A stretch of 38,237 bases of DNA from Mollicutes bacterium (GCA_022780025.1 JALEXS010000049.1:1-38237), one strand, 5' to 3'. Shown: positions 21,693-30,587, counted from the first letter of the stretch. Numbers and translations: made by a program. The notes: generated by a model from the sequence alone, not told the origin.

Positions 21693-24248
21693 TTATTCGA
21701 CTTCTAGAGGGTTTTCACTAGAATTATCGGCATTTTCATTATTATCAGGTGTAACTTCTTCTTCAGTATGAGGAATAATTGTAAAGCCAGATACTAATTC
21801 ATTTTCTCTTAAATTAATAACTTTTACACCTTGAGAATTTCTACCACATTCTCTAACTTGACCAAGTGGAGTTCTAATAACTGTACCAGCATTAGTGATA
21901 ACAACAACATCTTCATCACCTTTAACTATGTTCATACCAACTAACAAACCAGTCTTATCAGTTGTTTTGATAGTAATAACACCACCAGCTCCACGTTTAG
22001 TTTGTCTATAATCTTCTAATGGTGATAATTTGCCTAAGCCGTTTTCACTTAAAACAAATACTTTATCACCGCTAAGAGAAGTAGATAAAGCAACAACTTC
22101 ACCACCTTTAGTGTTAATACCTTTAACACCTGCAGCAGTTCTACCCATTGCTCTAACATCATCTTCTTTAAATAAGCAAAGCATACCTTTATTAGTAGCT
22201 AAAGCGATTAAAGCGTCGCCATCTGTAACACAAACATTTAATAAACTATCATCATCTTTAAATGTAATAGCATATTTTCCATTTGCATTAATACGTTGGA
22301 ATTCTTCTAATTTTGTACGTTTTACGATACCTTTTTTAGTTGCAAAGAATAAATATTTTTCATTATATTCATCACAATCAATTAAAGAGACAACTCTTTC
22401 GTCTTTTTCTAAATCAATTAAATTACCAACTGGTATACCTTTTCCTTGTCTAGAAGCAGCTAAAATTTCATGACCTCTTCTTCTATAAACTCTACCTTTA
22501 TTAGTAAAGAATAATATATCAGTATGAGTATTACTTGAAACCATTAACTTAACTTCATCATCTTCATATACTGTCATACCTTTAACACCAGTTCCACCAC
22601 GATTTTGTGCTTTAAATTCATCATTAGACATACGTTTAATGTAACCTTTTTCAGTTAAAGTAATAACAATATCTTCTTCAGGGATTAAATCTTCATCATC
22701 TAAAGAAGTAATTTCGGTACTGATAAAGCTTCTTCTATCATCACCATATTTCTTTTTAATTTCTTCTAATTCTTTAATAACTTCAGCTAATAAGTTTTCA
22801 TAACTTGAAAGAATCATAGTATAACGATTGATATTATTAATTAATAATTCTTTTTCATCTAATAATTTTTGAGTTTCTAGTCCGGTTAATCTACCTAAAG
22901 TCATAGCAACAACAGCTTTAGCTTGAGGTTCACTTAAACCAAATTTTTCCATCAAATTATTAGAAAAATCTTGGGGATTAGCAGAGTTTTTTGCTAAATG
23001 AACGACTTCATCAATGTTGTCATGAACTTTTAAAAGACCTTCAACAATATGTTTTCTATCTTCATCTTTCTTCTTTAAGAATTTAATTTTTCTTTCTTCA
23101 ACATTGATTTGGTGATCTAAATAATCACTAATTAATTCTTTAAGTGATAAAACTTTAGGTGCGCCATTTGTAATACATAAATTAATAACACCATAAGAAA
23201 CTTCTAATTGTGTATTTTTAAATAATTGATTTAAAACAACTTGAGGAACAACATCTCTACGGCATTCAATTTCGATATTAACATTACCTTTTGAATAATC
23301 TTTTATAGAGGTAATACCTTCAATTACTTTATCACGAGCAAGTTCACCGATTTTACTAACTAAAGCAGCTTTATTAACTTGATAAGGAATTTCACTGATA
23401 ATAATTTTGCTTTTACCATTACTCATTTCCTTAATTTCGGTTTTTGCTCTTAATCTAAAAGTACCTCTACCTTTTTCATAAGCATCACGAACGCCGCCTA
23501 AACCATAAATAATTCCACCTGTAGGAAAATCTGGTCCTTTAATAATTTTCATTAATTCTTCAGTAGTAATATCTCTATTTTTACTAAAAGCAACGATACC
23601 ATCGATAATTTCTTTTAAATTGTGTGGTGGCATTTTAGTAGCCATACCAACAGCAATACCATCACTTCCGTTTATTAATAAATTAGGAATTTTAGAAGGT
23701 AAAACTTCTGGTTCTTCTAATGAACCATCATAGTTTGGTACAAAATTAACTGTATCTAAATTGATGTCTCTAACCATTTCTGAAGCAATTTTGCTCATTC
23801 TACATTCGGTATAACGCATAGCAGCAGCTTCATCACCGTCCATAGAACCAAAATTACCATGTCCATCAGCTAATAAATAACGCATTGAGAAAGGTTGAGC
23901 TAATCTAACAATTGTATTATAAATTGCAGAATCACCATGAGGGTGATATTTTCCCATGACTTCACCAACAATTCTTGCTGATTTTACAAATGGTTTATCG
24001 CTAGTATAACCAGCATCATACATACCATAAATACATCTTCTATGGACTGGTTTTAATCCATCTCTAACATCTGGAATAGCTCTAGAGACAATAACAGACA
24101 TTGCATAATCTAAGAAACTATTTTGAACTTCAGTAGATATTTCAGTATCTTTTAAAGAAGGTACAATTCCAGCTTCATAAGAGGCATTTTCTTGTTTTAA
24201 TTTTTCATCTTCAGTTAATATTTCTTCATTTTTAATATCTTCACTCAT
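21693..24248 (-). CDS. gyrA: DNA gyrase subunit A
   Basis: 851 residues: the breakage-reunion subunit of the A2B2 enzyme that introduces negative supercoils. The catalytic Tyr is Tyr146 in MRYTECRM. The quinolone pocket reads HPHGDSAIYN (102-111), so the Ser83-equivalent is retained (Ser107) but the Asp87/Glu88-equivalent is Asn111. A GyrA-box-like QNRGGTGVKG near residue 530 and the following beta-pinwheel repeats identify it as gyrase rather than topoisomerase IV ParC. The N-terminus is extended by about 30 mostly acidic residues before the conserved SFLDYAMSVIV region, and the C-terminus ends in a short acidic tail (EEEVTPDN...). AGGAGG precedes the ATG by 6 nt; the gyrB stop is 11 nt upstream. 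Confidence 0.97.
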   Translation of the reverse strand: MSEDIKNEEILTEDEKLKQENASYEAGIVPSLKDTEISTEVQNSFLDYAMSVIVSRAIPDVRDGLKPVHRRCIYGMYDAGYTSDKPFVKSARIVGEVMGKYHPHGDSAIYNTIVRLAQPFSMRYLLADGHGNFGSMDGDEAAAMRYTECRMSKIASEMVRDINLDTVNFVPNYDGSLEEPEVLPSKIPNLLINGSDGIAVGMATKMPPHNLKEIIDGIVAFSKNRDITTEELMKIIKGPDFPTGGIIYGLGGVRDAYEKGRGTFRLRAKTEIKEMSNGKSKIIISEIPYQVNKAALVSKIGELARDKVIEGITSIKDYSKGNVNIEIECRRDVVPQVVLNQLFKNTQLEVSYGVINLCITNGAPKVLSLKELISDYLDHQINVEERKIKFLKKKDEDRKHIVEGLLKVHDNIDEVVHLAKNSANPQDFSNNLMEKFGLSEPQAKAVVAMTLGRLTGLETQKLLDEKELLINNINRYTMILSSYENLLAEVIKELEEIKKKYGDDRRSFISTEITSLDDEDLIPEEDIVITLTEKGYIKRMSNDEFKAQNRGGTGVKGMTVYEDDEVKLMVSSNTHTDILFFTNKGRVYRRRGHEILAASRQGKGIPVGNLIDLEKDERVVSLIDCDEYNEKYLFFATKKGIVKRTKLEEFQRINANGKYAITFKDDDSLLNVCVTDGDALIALATNKGMLCLFKEDDVRAMGRTAAGVKGINTKGGEVVALSTSLSGDKVFVLSENGLGKLSPLEDYRQTKRGAGGVITIKTTDKTGLLVGMNIVKGDEDVVVITNAGTVIRTPLGQVRECGRNSQGVKVINLRENELVSGFTIIPHTEEEVTPDNNENADNSSENPLEVE

Positions 24249-24259
24249 ATTTAGCCTCC

Positions 24260-26362
24260 TTAAATATCAAGATTTTTAACGAATTTAGCATTCTTTTCAA
24301 TAAATTCACTACGTGGAGCAACTTCTTCACCCATTAAATCACTGAATACTTGATCTGCTAACATTGCATCATCAACAGTAACTCTAAGCATTTTACGCTT
24401 TGTTGGATCCATTGTAGTTTCTTCTAATTGATCAGCATCCATTTCACCAAGTCCTTTATATCTTTGGTAAGGATAACCTGGCTTTAATTCAAGTTTAGAT
24501 CTAACTATTTCAAGTTGTTCATCACTATAGCAATAATATGCTTGTCCTTTATATTCAATTTTATATAAAGGAGGTTGAGCAATATAAATATAGCCATGAT
24601 CGATTAAAGGTTTCATAAATCTATGGAAGAATGTTAATAATAAGATTCTAATATGAGAACCATCAACATCAGCATCGGTCATAATAACGATTTTATGATA
24701 TCTAATTTTAGCAATATCAAAATCTTCACCAAATCCAGCACCAATTGCAGCAATCATATTACCAATTTCAGCATTATCATAAATTCTATGAATTTGAGCT
24801 TTTTGGACATTTAAAATCTTACCTCTTAAAGGTAAAATTGCTTGAGTTCTACTATCTCTACCGGCTTTAGCACTACCACCAGCAGAATTTCCTTCAACAA
24901 TAAATAATTCGCATTCTTCTGGATTATTTGAACTACAATCAGCTAATTTTCCAGGTAATGTGTTTATTTCTAAGACATTTTTACGACGAATATTATCTTT
25001 AGCAGCTCTAGCAGCAAGTCTAGCTTCATAAGCGCTTTTAATTTTATTCATAATAATAGTAGCGATTGGTTTATTTTCTAATAAGAATTTTTCTAATTTT
25101 TCACCAACAACGTTACTAACTAATTTTTTAACTTCAAGATTACCTAATTTACCTTTTGTTTGGCCTTCATATTGTGGATTAGGGTGTTTAACTGAAATAA
25201 TTGCAGTTAAACCTTCTTTACAATCATCAACTGTAATCTTTTCTTTATCATTATCTTTTAAGAATTTATTATTACGAGCATAGTTATTAAATACACGAAC
25301 AATTGCTAAATTAAAGCCATCTTCATGCATACCACCATCGCCAGTAGCAACATTATTACAATAGCTATAAATTTTATCGTTATAAGAACTTGTATATTGC
25401 ATAGCTACTTCAACATAAATTAATTCTTTATTATCGTTTTCGATAAATTCTTGAGCACCATCGCAATAAATAACATCTTCAAATAATCTATTAGCATCTT
25501 TATTTAAGAATTGAACGTATTCTTTAATACCACCTTCATAGCAATAAGATACATCAACTTGTGGGGTTACTCTTAAATCATGTAAATTAATTCTTACACC
25601 TCTATTTAAGAAAGCCATTTGTCTTAATCTATTATTTACAATATCAAAATTAAAGACTGTAGTTTCTTTAAAGATTTTAGGATCTGGTTTAAATGTAACA
25701 AAAGTACCGGTATCATCGCATTTATCAATAATTTTTAATCTATCAACAGCGTGTCCACCATTTTCAAATCTTATATAATAAACATTTCCATCACGATGTA
25801 CATAAATATCAACAAAACTACTTAAAGCGTTAACAACACTAGCACCAACACCATGTAATCCTCCAGATACTTTATATCCTCCACCACCAAATTTACCACC
25901 AGCGTGAAGGACAGTATAAACAGTTTCAACAGCGCTTAATCCTGTTTTTTCAACTACATCGCAAGGAATACCACGGCCATTATCTTTAACTGTAATAGAA
26001 TTATCAGGATTAATGGAAACATCAATTTCATTACAATATCCAGCTAAAGCTTCATCAATACCATTATCAACAATTTCCCATACTAAATGATGTAAACCAG
26101 TGCTACTAGTAGAACCGATATACATACCAGGTCTTTTTCTAACAGCATCAAGACCATCTAAGACAGTAATATCTTTACCTGTATAATCTTCTTTAGCTTT
26201 TTCTAATTCTTTTTCATCAATTCCAGTAATAATTGTATCTGAAAGATTTTCATCTACATTCTTTTCTTGCTCACTGAAACCTTCTTTTTCATCAATTAAT
26301 TGACTTTCAAGAGTTTCTTCTTCATTAATTTCTTCATCTTTCTTTTTTTCTTCTACCATCAT
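24260..26362 (-). CDS. gyrB: DNA gyrase subunit B
   Basis: 700 residues: the ATPase subunit of gyrase. The GHKL ATPase site is intact (HLVWEIVDNGIDEA with general base Glu96, then DNGRGIP), followed by the transducer domain and the TOPRIM domain with VEGNSAGGSAK (489-499) and the metal-binding TDADVDGSH further on. The usual EGDSAGGSA motif has Asn492 in place of Asp, the position of the known D426N quinolone change in E. coli. The first 58 residues are a strongly acidic, low-complexity extension before TGKDITVLDGLDAVRKRPGMY, absent from most gyrases. Two ATGs lie together (26362 and 26359); GGAGG is 4 and 7 nt away, so either may be used. The start overlaps the recF stop by one base. Confidence 0.97.
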   Translation of the reverse strand: MMVEEKKKDEEINEEETLESQLIDEKEGFSEQEKNVDENLSDTIITGIDEKELEKAKEDYTGKDITVLDGLDAVRKRPGMYIGSTSSTGLHHLVWEIVDNGIDEALAGYCNEIDVSINPDNSITVKDNGRGIPCDVVEKTGLSAVETVYTVLHAGGKFGGGGYKVSGGLHGVGASVVNALSSFVDIYVHRDGNVYYIRFENGGHAVDRLKIIDKCDDTGTFVTFKPDPKIFKETTVFNFDIVNNRLRQMAFLNRGVRINLHDLRVTPQVDVSYCYEGGIKEYVQFLNKDANRLFEDVIYCDGAQEFIENDNKELIYVEVAMQYTSSYNDKIYSYCNNVATGDGGMHEDGFNLAIVRVFNNYARNNKFLKDNDKEKITVDDCKEGLTAIISVKHPNPQYEGQTKGKLGNLEVKKLVSNVVGEKLEKFLLENKPIATIIMNKIKSAYEARLAARAAKDNIRRKNVLEINTLPGKLADCSSNNPEECELFIVEGNSAGGSAKAGRDSRTQAILPLRGKILNVQKAQIHRIYDNAEIGNMIAAIGAGFGEDFDIAKIRYHKIVIMTDADVDGSHIRILLLTFFHRFMKPLIDHGYIYIAQPPLYKIEYKGQAYYCYSDEQLEIVRSKLELKPGYPYQRYKGLGEMDADQLEETTMDPTKRKMLRVTVDDAMLADQVFSDLMGEEVAPRSEFIEKNAKFVKNLDI

Positions 26363-27432
26363 TAATCCTCCGATAAAATTACTTGATTATCTTTTACTTC
26401 ATAAGTATTAGATAAATTTATATTTCCTGTACCAGTAATAAATACTTGTTCAAATTCATTTAAATATTTAATAAGCAATTGTTCATGATTCTTGTCTAAT
26501 TCACTTAATACGTCATCTAATATAACAACAGGTTTTGAGTCGTTATCGTTTTTTAAATAGTATGTAGATAATTTTAAAGCTAAAATAACCATTCTATTTT
26601 CACCTTGAGAGCCAAATTTTGATATATCCTTATTATCTACTTCAATATTAAAATCTTCTTTGTGTACGCCTTTTGTAGTGATTTTTTTATTAAGATCTTC
26701 TTTATAAGATAAATTATATAATTTAAGTGCTTCTTTTTTATAATTTTCAAGATTATCAATAAAAGGTTTATAAATGATTTTTATATCTTTAGTTTTATTA
26801 TTAATCTTTTCATAAGTTAGACTTATTAATTCATTTAATTTATCTATATATTTTTTTCGATAATTATAAATCACGTATGAATAATCAATTAATTGATAAG
26901 TTAACGCTTTTATTAAATTTATATCAATATTATCTTTTTTTAATTCATCATTACGACTTTTTAAGATTTTTTCATAATTAGATAAAGTATTTCGATATTC
27001 ATTATTTAATCTAGAAATTAATAAATTTAAAAAATATCTTCTTTCATTAGGTGATTCTTTCATTAAATTTACATCATTAGGAGTAAATACGATTGTATTA
27101 AAATATTTTAATAATTCACTTATTTTAAAAACTTTTGAATTATCAATGTTTATTTTTTTACCATCTTTATCTAAATAAATACTTACTTTATTAGTTTTAT
27201 TTGAATTCTTAATAGTTCCTTTTACTAATAAGTGATTTTCATTTATTTTAATTAAATCTAAGATTGTATTTGTTCTAAAACTTCTTCCATAAGATAAAAA
27301 GTTTATTGCTTCTACAATATTTGTTTTACCACTACCATTATTTCCAAAAATATAATTAATTCCTTTTTTAAAAGATAAAGATAACTCTTTATAATTACGA
27401 AAATTAATTAAATCAATACTTTCAAGAATCAT
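26362..27432 (-). CDS. recF: DNA replication and repair protein RecF
   Basis: 356 residues, an SMC-like ABC ATPase that binds single-strand/double-strand junctions and, with RecO and RecR, loads RecA at gaps. Walker A GNNGSGKT is at 30-37, the signature-like GSQGENRMVILALKL (containing the Q-G-x-x-R element) lies in the C-terminal third, and Walker B PVVILDDVLSELD follows. Length is slightly below the usual 360-375. The start codon overlaps the yaaA stop as ATGA, and the stop overlaps the gyrB start, so translation of yaaA, recF and gyrB is coupled. recR, which acts with RecF and normally lies near tadA in Bacilli, is not in this window. Confidence 0.96.
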   Translation of the reverse strand: MILESIDLINFRNYKELSLSFKKGINYIFGNNGSGKTNIVEAINFLSYGRSFRTNTILDLIKINENHLLVKGTIKNSNKTNKVSIYLDKDGKKINIDNSKVFKISELLKYFNTIVFTPNDVNLMKESPNERRYFLNLLISRLNNEYRNTLSNYEKILKSRNDELKKDNIDINLIKALTYQLIDYSYVIYNYRKKYIDKLNELISLTYEKINNKTKDIKIIYKPFIDNLENYKKEALKLYNLSYKEDLNKKITTKGVHKEDFNIEVDNKDISKFGSQGENRMVILALKLSTYYLKNDNDSKPVVILDDVLSELDKNHEQLLIKYLNEFEQVFITGTGNINLSNTYEVKDNQVILSED

Positions 27433-27656
27433 TTACTTATTTCAAAAAACAGTGAGTTATTAATATTAACTATGTCTTTATCTCTAAGTTTCTTTCCACG
27501 TTGAGTAGTAAGTTCATTATTAACAAAAATTTTATTAGTCATAATAAATTGTTTAGCTTCACCGCCGTTAGTTATTACATCAGCAAATTTTAAAAATTGG
27601 CCTAATGTAATATATTCAGTAGAAATTTTTACTATTTTTACATTTTCTTTAGACAT
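27429..27656 (-). CDS. yaaA: S4-domain RNA-binding protein YaaA (RlbA)
   Basis: 75 residues, almost all of it one S4 RNA-binding domain (TLGQFLKFADVITNGGEAK, then FVNNELTTQRGKKLRDKD). The gene between dnaN and recF is a fixed feature of Bacilli origins; the B. subtilis product has been linked to ribosome assembly, though its exact target is poorly defined. AAGGAG lies 7-8 nt before the ATG at 27656. It ends in TGA within ATGA at the recF start. A perfect inverted repeat (27666-27688) overlaps its Shine-Dalgarno and a TATAAT box, which could give it both its own promoter and a means to mask the ribosome site in read-through mRNA from dnaN. Confidence 0.93.
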   Translation of the reverse strand: MSKENVKIVKISTEYITLGQFLKFADVITNGGEAKQFIMTNKIFVNNELTTQRGKKLRDKDIVNINNSLFFEISK

Positions 27657-27665
27657 AAAATAACT

Positions 27666-27688
27666 CCTTTAATATTATATATTAAAGG
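27666..27688 (-). promoter_or_regulatory. Inverted repeat containing the yaaA -10 box and part of its RBS
   Basis: CCTTTAATA, 5-nt loop, TATTAAAGG form a perfect 9-bp dyad. On the minus strand its centre holds TATAAT (27679-27674), with a TTTAAA 17 nt upstream as a weak -35, and its last bases are the AAGG of the yaaA Shine-Dalgarno. Transcripts starting here cannot form the hairpin, while dnaN read-through transcripts can. There is no T-run after it, so it is not a standard terminator. Confidence 0.45.
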
Positions 27689-27725
27689 AAGTCTATTTTA
27701 AAGAGTTTTTGCTTATTTAAAATGC

Positions 27726-28847
27726 TTAATATGTTCTAACTGGTGTAATTAGTTGAATTACAGAATTATCGTTTTTATTTAAGATAGTAAATGGTTTCAT
27801 TTCACCTAAGAAATTAATTGTAACATCTTCGCAGTTTAATGCTTTAATAGCACTCTTAACGTATTCGTTATTAAATGAAATTTCTAATCTATCACCTTTA
27901 AATTTAAAATTACTTATATTTTCAACACCGCTACCAATTTGTTGAGATTTAGAACTTACTTCAACTTTATTTTCGTTCATTGTTAATTTAACAATAAATT
28001 CACGATCACTTGAGAATAAAGAAACTCTTTCCATAGCGCTAACTAATTCATTGCTATTAACTTCTAATGAATAATAGAAAACCTTAGGAATAATATTTCT
28101 AGTATTTGGATAATCACCAACAATTAAGGTGGATTGAATTAATGTATTATCTAAGCAAAATAAAACTTTTTTATCACTTATATAAAATTCTATAGCGTTT
28201 TCAGTAGAAATTGTTCTTAATACTTCTTGTAATGTTTTACCAGGAATATTAGCATTTAATTTCTCGTTAACTGTTACTTCTAATTCTTTTCTAGCTAATC
28301 TAGCTCCATCTGTTGCTGTAAAAATTAATTTTGATGTATCACTTTCAATATTTACTGCAGTTAATTGAGGTCTATTATCTTTTTGTGATACCGCAAAAGA
28401 AACTTGGTTAATAGTTTCAGAGAAAGTTTTTGTTAATAAAGTTATATGAGCTCCAACTTCTTCAAAATCTATATCTTTAAATTCTTCTAATCTAATACCA
28501 TTTAACTTAAAGTTAGATTTATCATTTTCAATTCTAACAATAGAATCATCGATTACTTCAAAAGATACTTCATCTCCATCAATTCTTTTAATAATTTCAG
28601 TTAATAAAAAAGAATTAACTAAAATACCACCATAAACCATATCTCTTATGATTTGTTTATCGTTTACTATAATTGGTAAATAATGTCTTATTGATATAGT
28701 TCCATTAGTTCCTGTTATATATAAACCTCTATCGACTAATTCTAATTTTAAATTGCATAAAATTGGGTCAGTGCTTTTTTGAGGACTTACTCTACTAGCG
28801 ATTAGAAGAGCTTTTAGAAAATTATCTCTTACAATTTTAAATTTCAT
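27726..28847 (-). CDS. dnaN: DNA polymerase III sliding clamp (beta subunit)
   Basis: 373 residues, the normal length for the three-domain beta clamp, which forms a ring dimer around DNA and tethers the replicative polymerase and many other partners through its hydrophobic cleft. The N-terminus (MKFKIVRDNFLKALLIASRVSP) and the C-terminal LITPVRTY that lines the partner-binding pocket are both canonical. It follows dnaA by 109 bp on the same strand. AAAGGA lies about 8 nt before the ATG. The dnaA-dnaN spacer holds two DnaA boxes (28908-28924), so DnaA may control this gene as in other bacteria. Confidence 0.97.
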   Translation of the reverse strand: MKFKIVRDNFLKALLIASRVSPQKSTDPILCNLKLELVDRGLYITGTNGTISIRHYLPIIVNDKQIIRDMVYGGILVNSFLLTEIIKRIDGDEVSFEVIDDSIVRIENDKSNFKLNGIRLEEFKDIDFEEVGAHITLLTKTFSETINQVSFAVSQKDNRPQLTAVNIESDTSKLIFTATDGARLARKELEVTVNEKLNANIPGKTLQEVLRTISTENAIEFYISDKKVLFCLDNTLIQSTLIVGDYPNTRNIIPKVFYYSLEVNSNELVSAMERVSLFSSDREFIVKLTMNENKVEVSSKSQQIGSGVENISNFKFKGDRLEISFNNEYVKSAIKALNCEDVTINFLGEMKPFTILNKNDNSVIQLITPVRTY

Positions 28848-28907
28848 AATTCGTTCCTTTCTTGTTATTTATTTATAATAAATATATATAATAATATTAA
28901 TAATGAG

Positions 28908-28924
28908 TGTGGAAATGTGGATAA
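28908..28924 (-). promoter_or_regulatory. Pair of DnaA boxes in the dnaA-dnaN spacer
   Basis: On the minus strand a consensus TTATCCACA (28924-28916) is followed by ATTTCCACA (28916-28908), in tandem with a shared base. They lie between dnaA and dnaN, and could be a second origin cluster (as in the bipartite B. subtilis oriC) and/or an operator for dnaN. Confidence 0.75.
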
Positions 28925-28956
28925 CTACCTATTTTTTACAAAAAGTATCGATTCCA

Positions 28957-30318
28957 TCACGATAATTGCTTTTTTAATTTGTTGATAACTGTTAACATTT
29001 TGTCATCAGTTTTCAACATTTTTTCAATTTTATTCACACTGTACATAATTGTAGCGTGATCTCTATTAGAGAATAACTCTCCAATTCTAACAAAAGATAC
29101 ATCTAACATTGTTCTAATAAGATATATAGCGACGTGTCTAGCGGTAGCAACTTGACTAGTTTTTAATTTACCAGTTATTTGAGGAACACTTACACTATAA
29201 TAACTACTTACAGCATTTAATATTTTTTGTTCGCTTATTTTTGATTTATTTTTCTTTGTATCTATTAAAGAAGATAAAGCATCGTTAGTTATATCCATAT
29301 CTATATGGCTTACATGATTAATTGACGAATAAAAGATTAATCTATTTAAAGCACCTTCTAAGTTTCTAATACTGTTTTTAAAGTTAAAAGCGACAAATTT
29401 AATAACTTCTTCATCAAAATTTTCAATAGATAAGCCAGAATTAACTATTTTTTTCTTTAAAATCTCTTCACAAAGTTCAGCTGTAGGAGTTTGTATTGAT
29501 ATTGTTAAACCTCTTAAGAAACGAGTGACTAATCTATTGTCTAATCCATTAAGTTCGTTAGGTAAACGATCACAAGTCAAAACTATTTGCTTATTGGTTT
29601 TAACTAAAGATTCGAAAACACTAAAGAAAAATTCTTCTGTTTTTGTTTTATTTTGTAACATTTGAATATCATCTATTAATAAAATATCAAAACTTAAAAT
29701 ATAATCTTTTAAATTATCTTCAGTTTTTTCTCCGTTAACATATTTAATATATTCATCAATAAATTCTTGAGATGAACAAAATAAGATTTTCTTTATTGGA
29801 GTCCTTTCTTTTATATAGTTTCCAATAGCGTTTAATAAGTGTGTTTTTCCTAAGCCTGATTGACTATAAATGAATAGTGGATTATAGTCGGTTCCTGGTG
29901 CACTTGCGATATATAAAGCAGCTGTGTAAGCTTCTTGATTAGTTGATCCAACAACGTAATTATCAAAATTATATGCGGGTTCTAGATAGTTATTTTCAAA
30001 AAAACGAGGTTTTTTGATTAAATCTTTATTTTTATTTTCTTGTTTTTTTAAATCTTCTTCGAGACCGTAAACAAGTTTAAAATTTGTTCCACTGACATTA
30101 TTTACTATATCTAAAAGCATGTCGTTGTACTTGTCTTCAAGAATCTTTGTAGATAAAGAATTAGCACAACTAATGATCATTTTATCGTTATCTATTTTGA
30201 AAATATACGTATCTTTGAAAAACGCATCGTAAACACGATCTTCATTTAATGTAGCCTTAACTTTTTCTAAAATTCTTTTCCGAAGCATGTTCACTTCGCT
30301 AACACTCGACAAATCCAT
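28957..30318 (-). CDS. dnaA: Chromosomal replication initiator protein DnaA
   Basis: 453 residues with all four domains: N-terminal interaction domain (about 10-88), variable lysine-rich linker, AAA+ ATPase (about 112-330) and C-terminal DNA-binding domain with TARHVAIYLIRTML and the DnaA signature FSNRDHATIMYSV. The P-loop reads YSQSGLGKTHLL (151-162); the first glycine of the usual GxxxxGKT is Ser152. Walker B is ILLIDDIQML (212-221). DnaA binds the boxes in the adjacent spacers and opens the origin. The ATG at 30318 has AGAAGG 8 nt upstream. A TATAAA/TAAAAT-rich sequence at about 30325-30365 probably contains the promoter, but no box pair is convincing. Confidence 0.97.
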   Translation of the reverse strand: MDLSSVSEVNMLRKRILEKVKATLNEDRVYDAFFKDTYIFKIDNDKMIISCANSLSTKILEDKYNDMLLDIVNNVSGTNFKLVYGLEEDLKKQENKNKDLIKKPRFFENNYLEPAYNFDNYVVGSTNQEAYTAALYIASAPGTDYNPLFIYSQSGLGKTHLLNAIGNYIKERTPIKKILFCSSQEFIDEYIKYVNGEKTEDNLKDYILSFDILLIDDIQMLQNKTKTEEFFFSVFESLVKTNKQIVLTCDRLPNELNGLDNRLVTRFLRGLTISIQTPTAELCEEILKKKIVNSGLSIENFDEEVIKFVAFNFKNSIRNLEGALNRLIFYSSINHVSHIDMDITNDALSSLIDTKKNKSKISEQKILNAVSSYYSVSVPQITGKLKTSQVATARHVAIYLIRTMLDVSFVRIGELFSNRDHATIMYSVNKIEKMLKTDDKMLTVINKLKKQLS

Positions 30319-30375
30319 AATAAATACCTTCTATATTTTACTAGTTGTTAATTAATTTATAAAGTAGAAAAGAGG

Positions 30376-30398
30376 AAATATTAAGTTTTCCACATTTT
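30376..30398 (+). repeat. 23-bp perfect direct repeat with DnaA box, copy 1
   Basis: Identical over 23 bases to 30565-30587 (189 bp apart); it contains AAGTTTTCCACATTTT. A third, shorter match (AAGTTTTCCACATTT) lies at about 30509-30523. The extended identity beyond the 9-bp box suggests duplication, or selection on the flanks. Confidence 0.85.
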
Positions 30399-30564
30399 GA
30401 TTCTAAAAATGTTCGATATCATGATAAAAATAGCTTTTCCACAACTTGAAAATGTGGATAAATGTGGAAAGATTTCCACATAACAATCAAAATTGTGAAT
30501 AAATAATAAAGTTTTCCACATTTCAACAATTTTGTATATATAAAAACTATCGACAACATCGATA

Positions 30565-30587
30565 AAATATTAAGTTTTCCACATTTT
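30565..30587 (+). repeat. 23-bp perfect direct repeat with DnaA box, copy 2
   Basis: Second copy of the repeat at 30376-30398; same orientation, with its DnaA box at 30575-30583. It lies closest to the candidate unwinding region. Confidence 0.85.

Noticed and set aside
22030-22473. 147-codon open frame on the plus strand inside gyrA
   Set aside because: It lies wholly opposite a conserved gyrA region, has no ribosome site and encodes no recognisable motif; it is a shadow frame.
27666-27688. Terminator between dnaN and yaaA
   Set aside because: The dyad is nearly pure AT apart from its ends and no T-run follows on the minus strand, so a promoter or RBS-masking role fits better.
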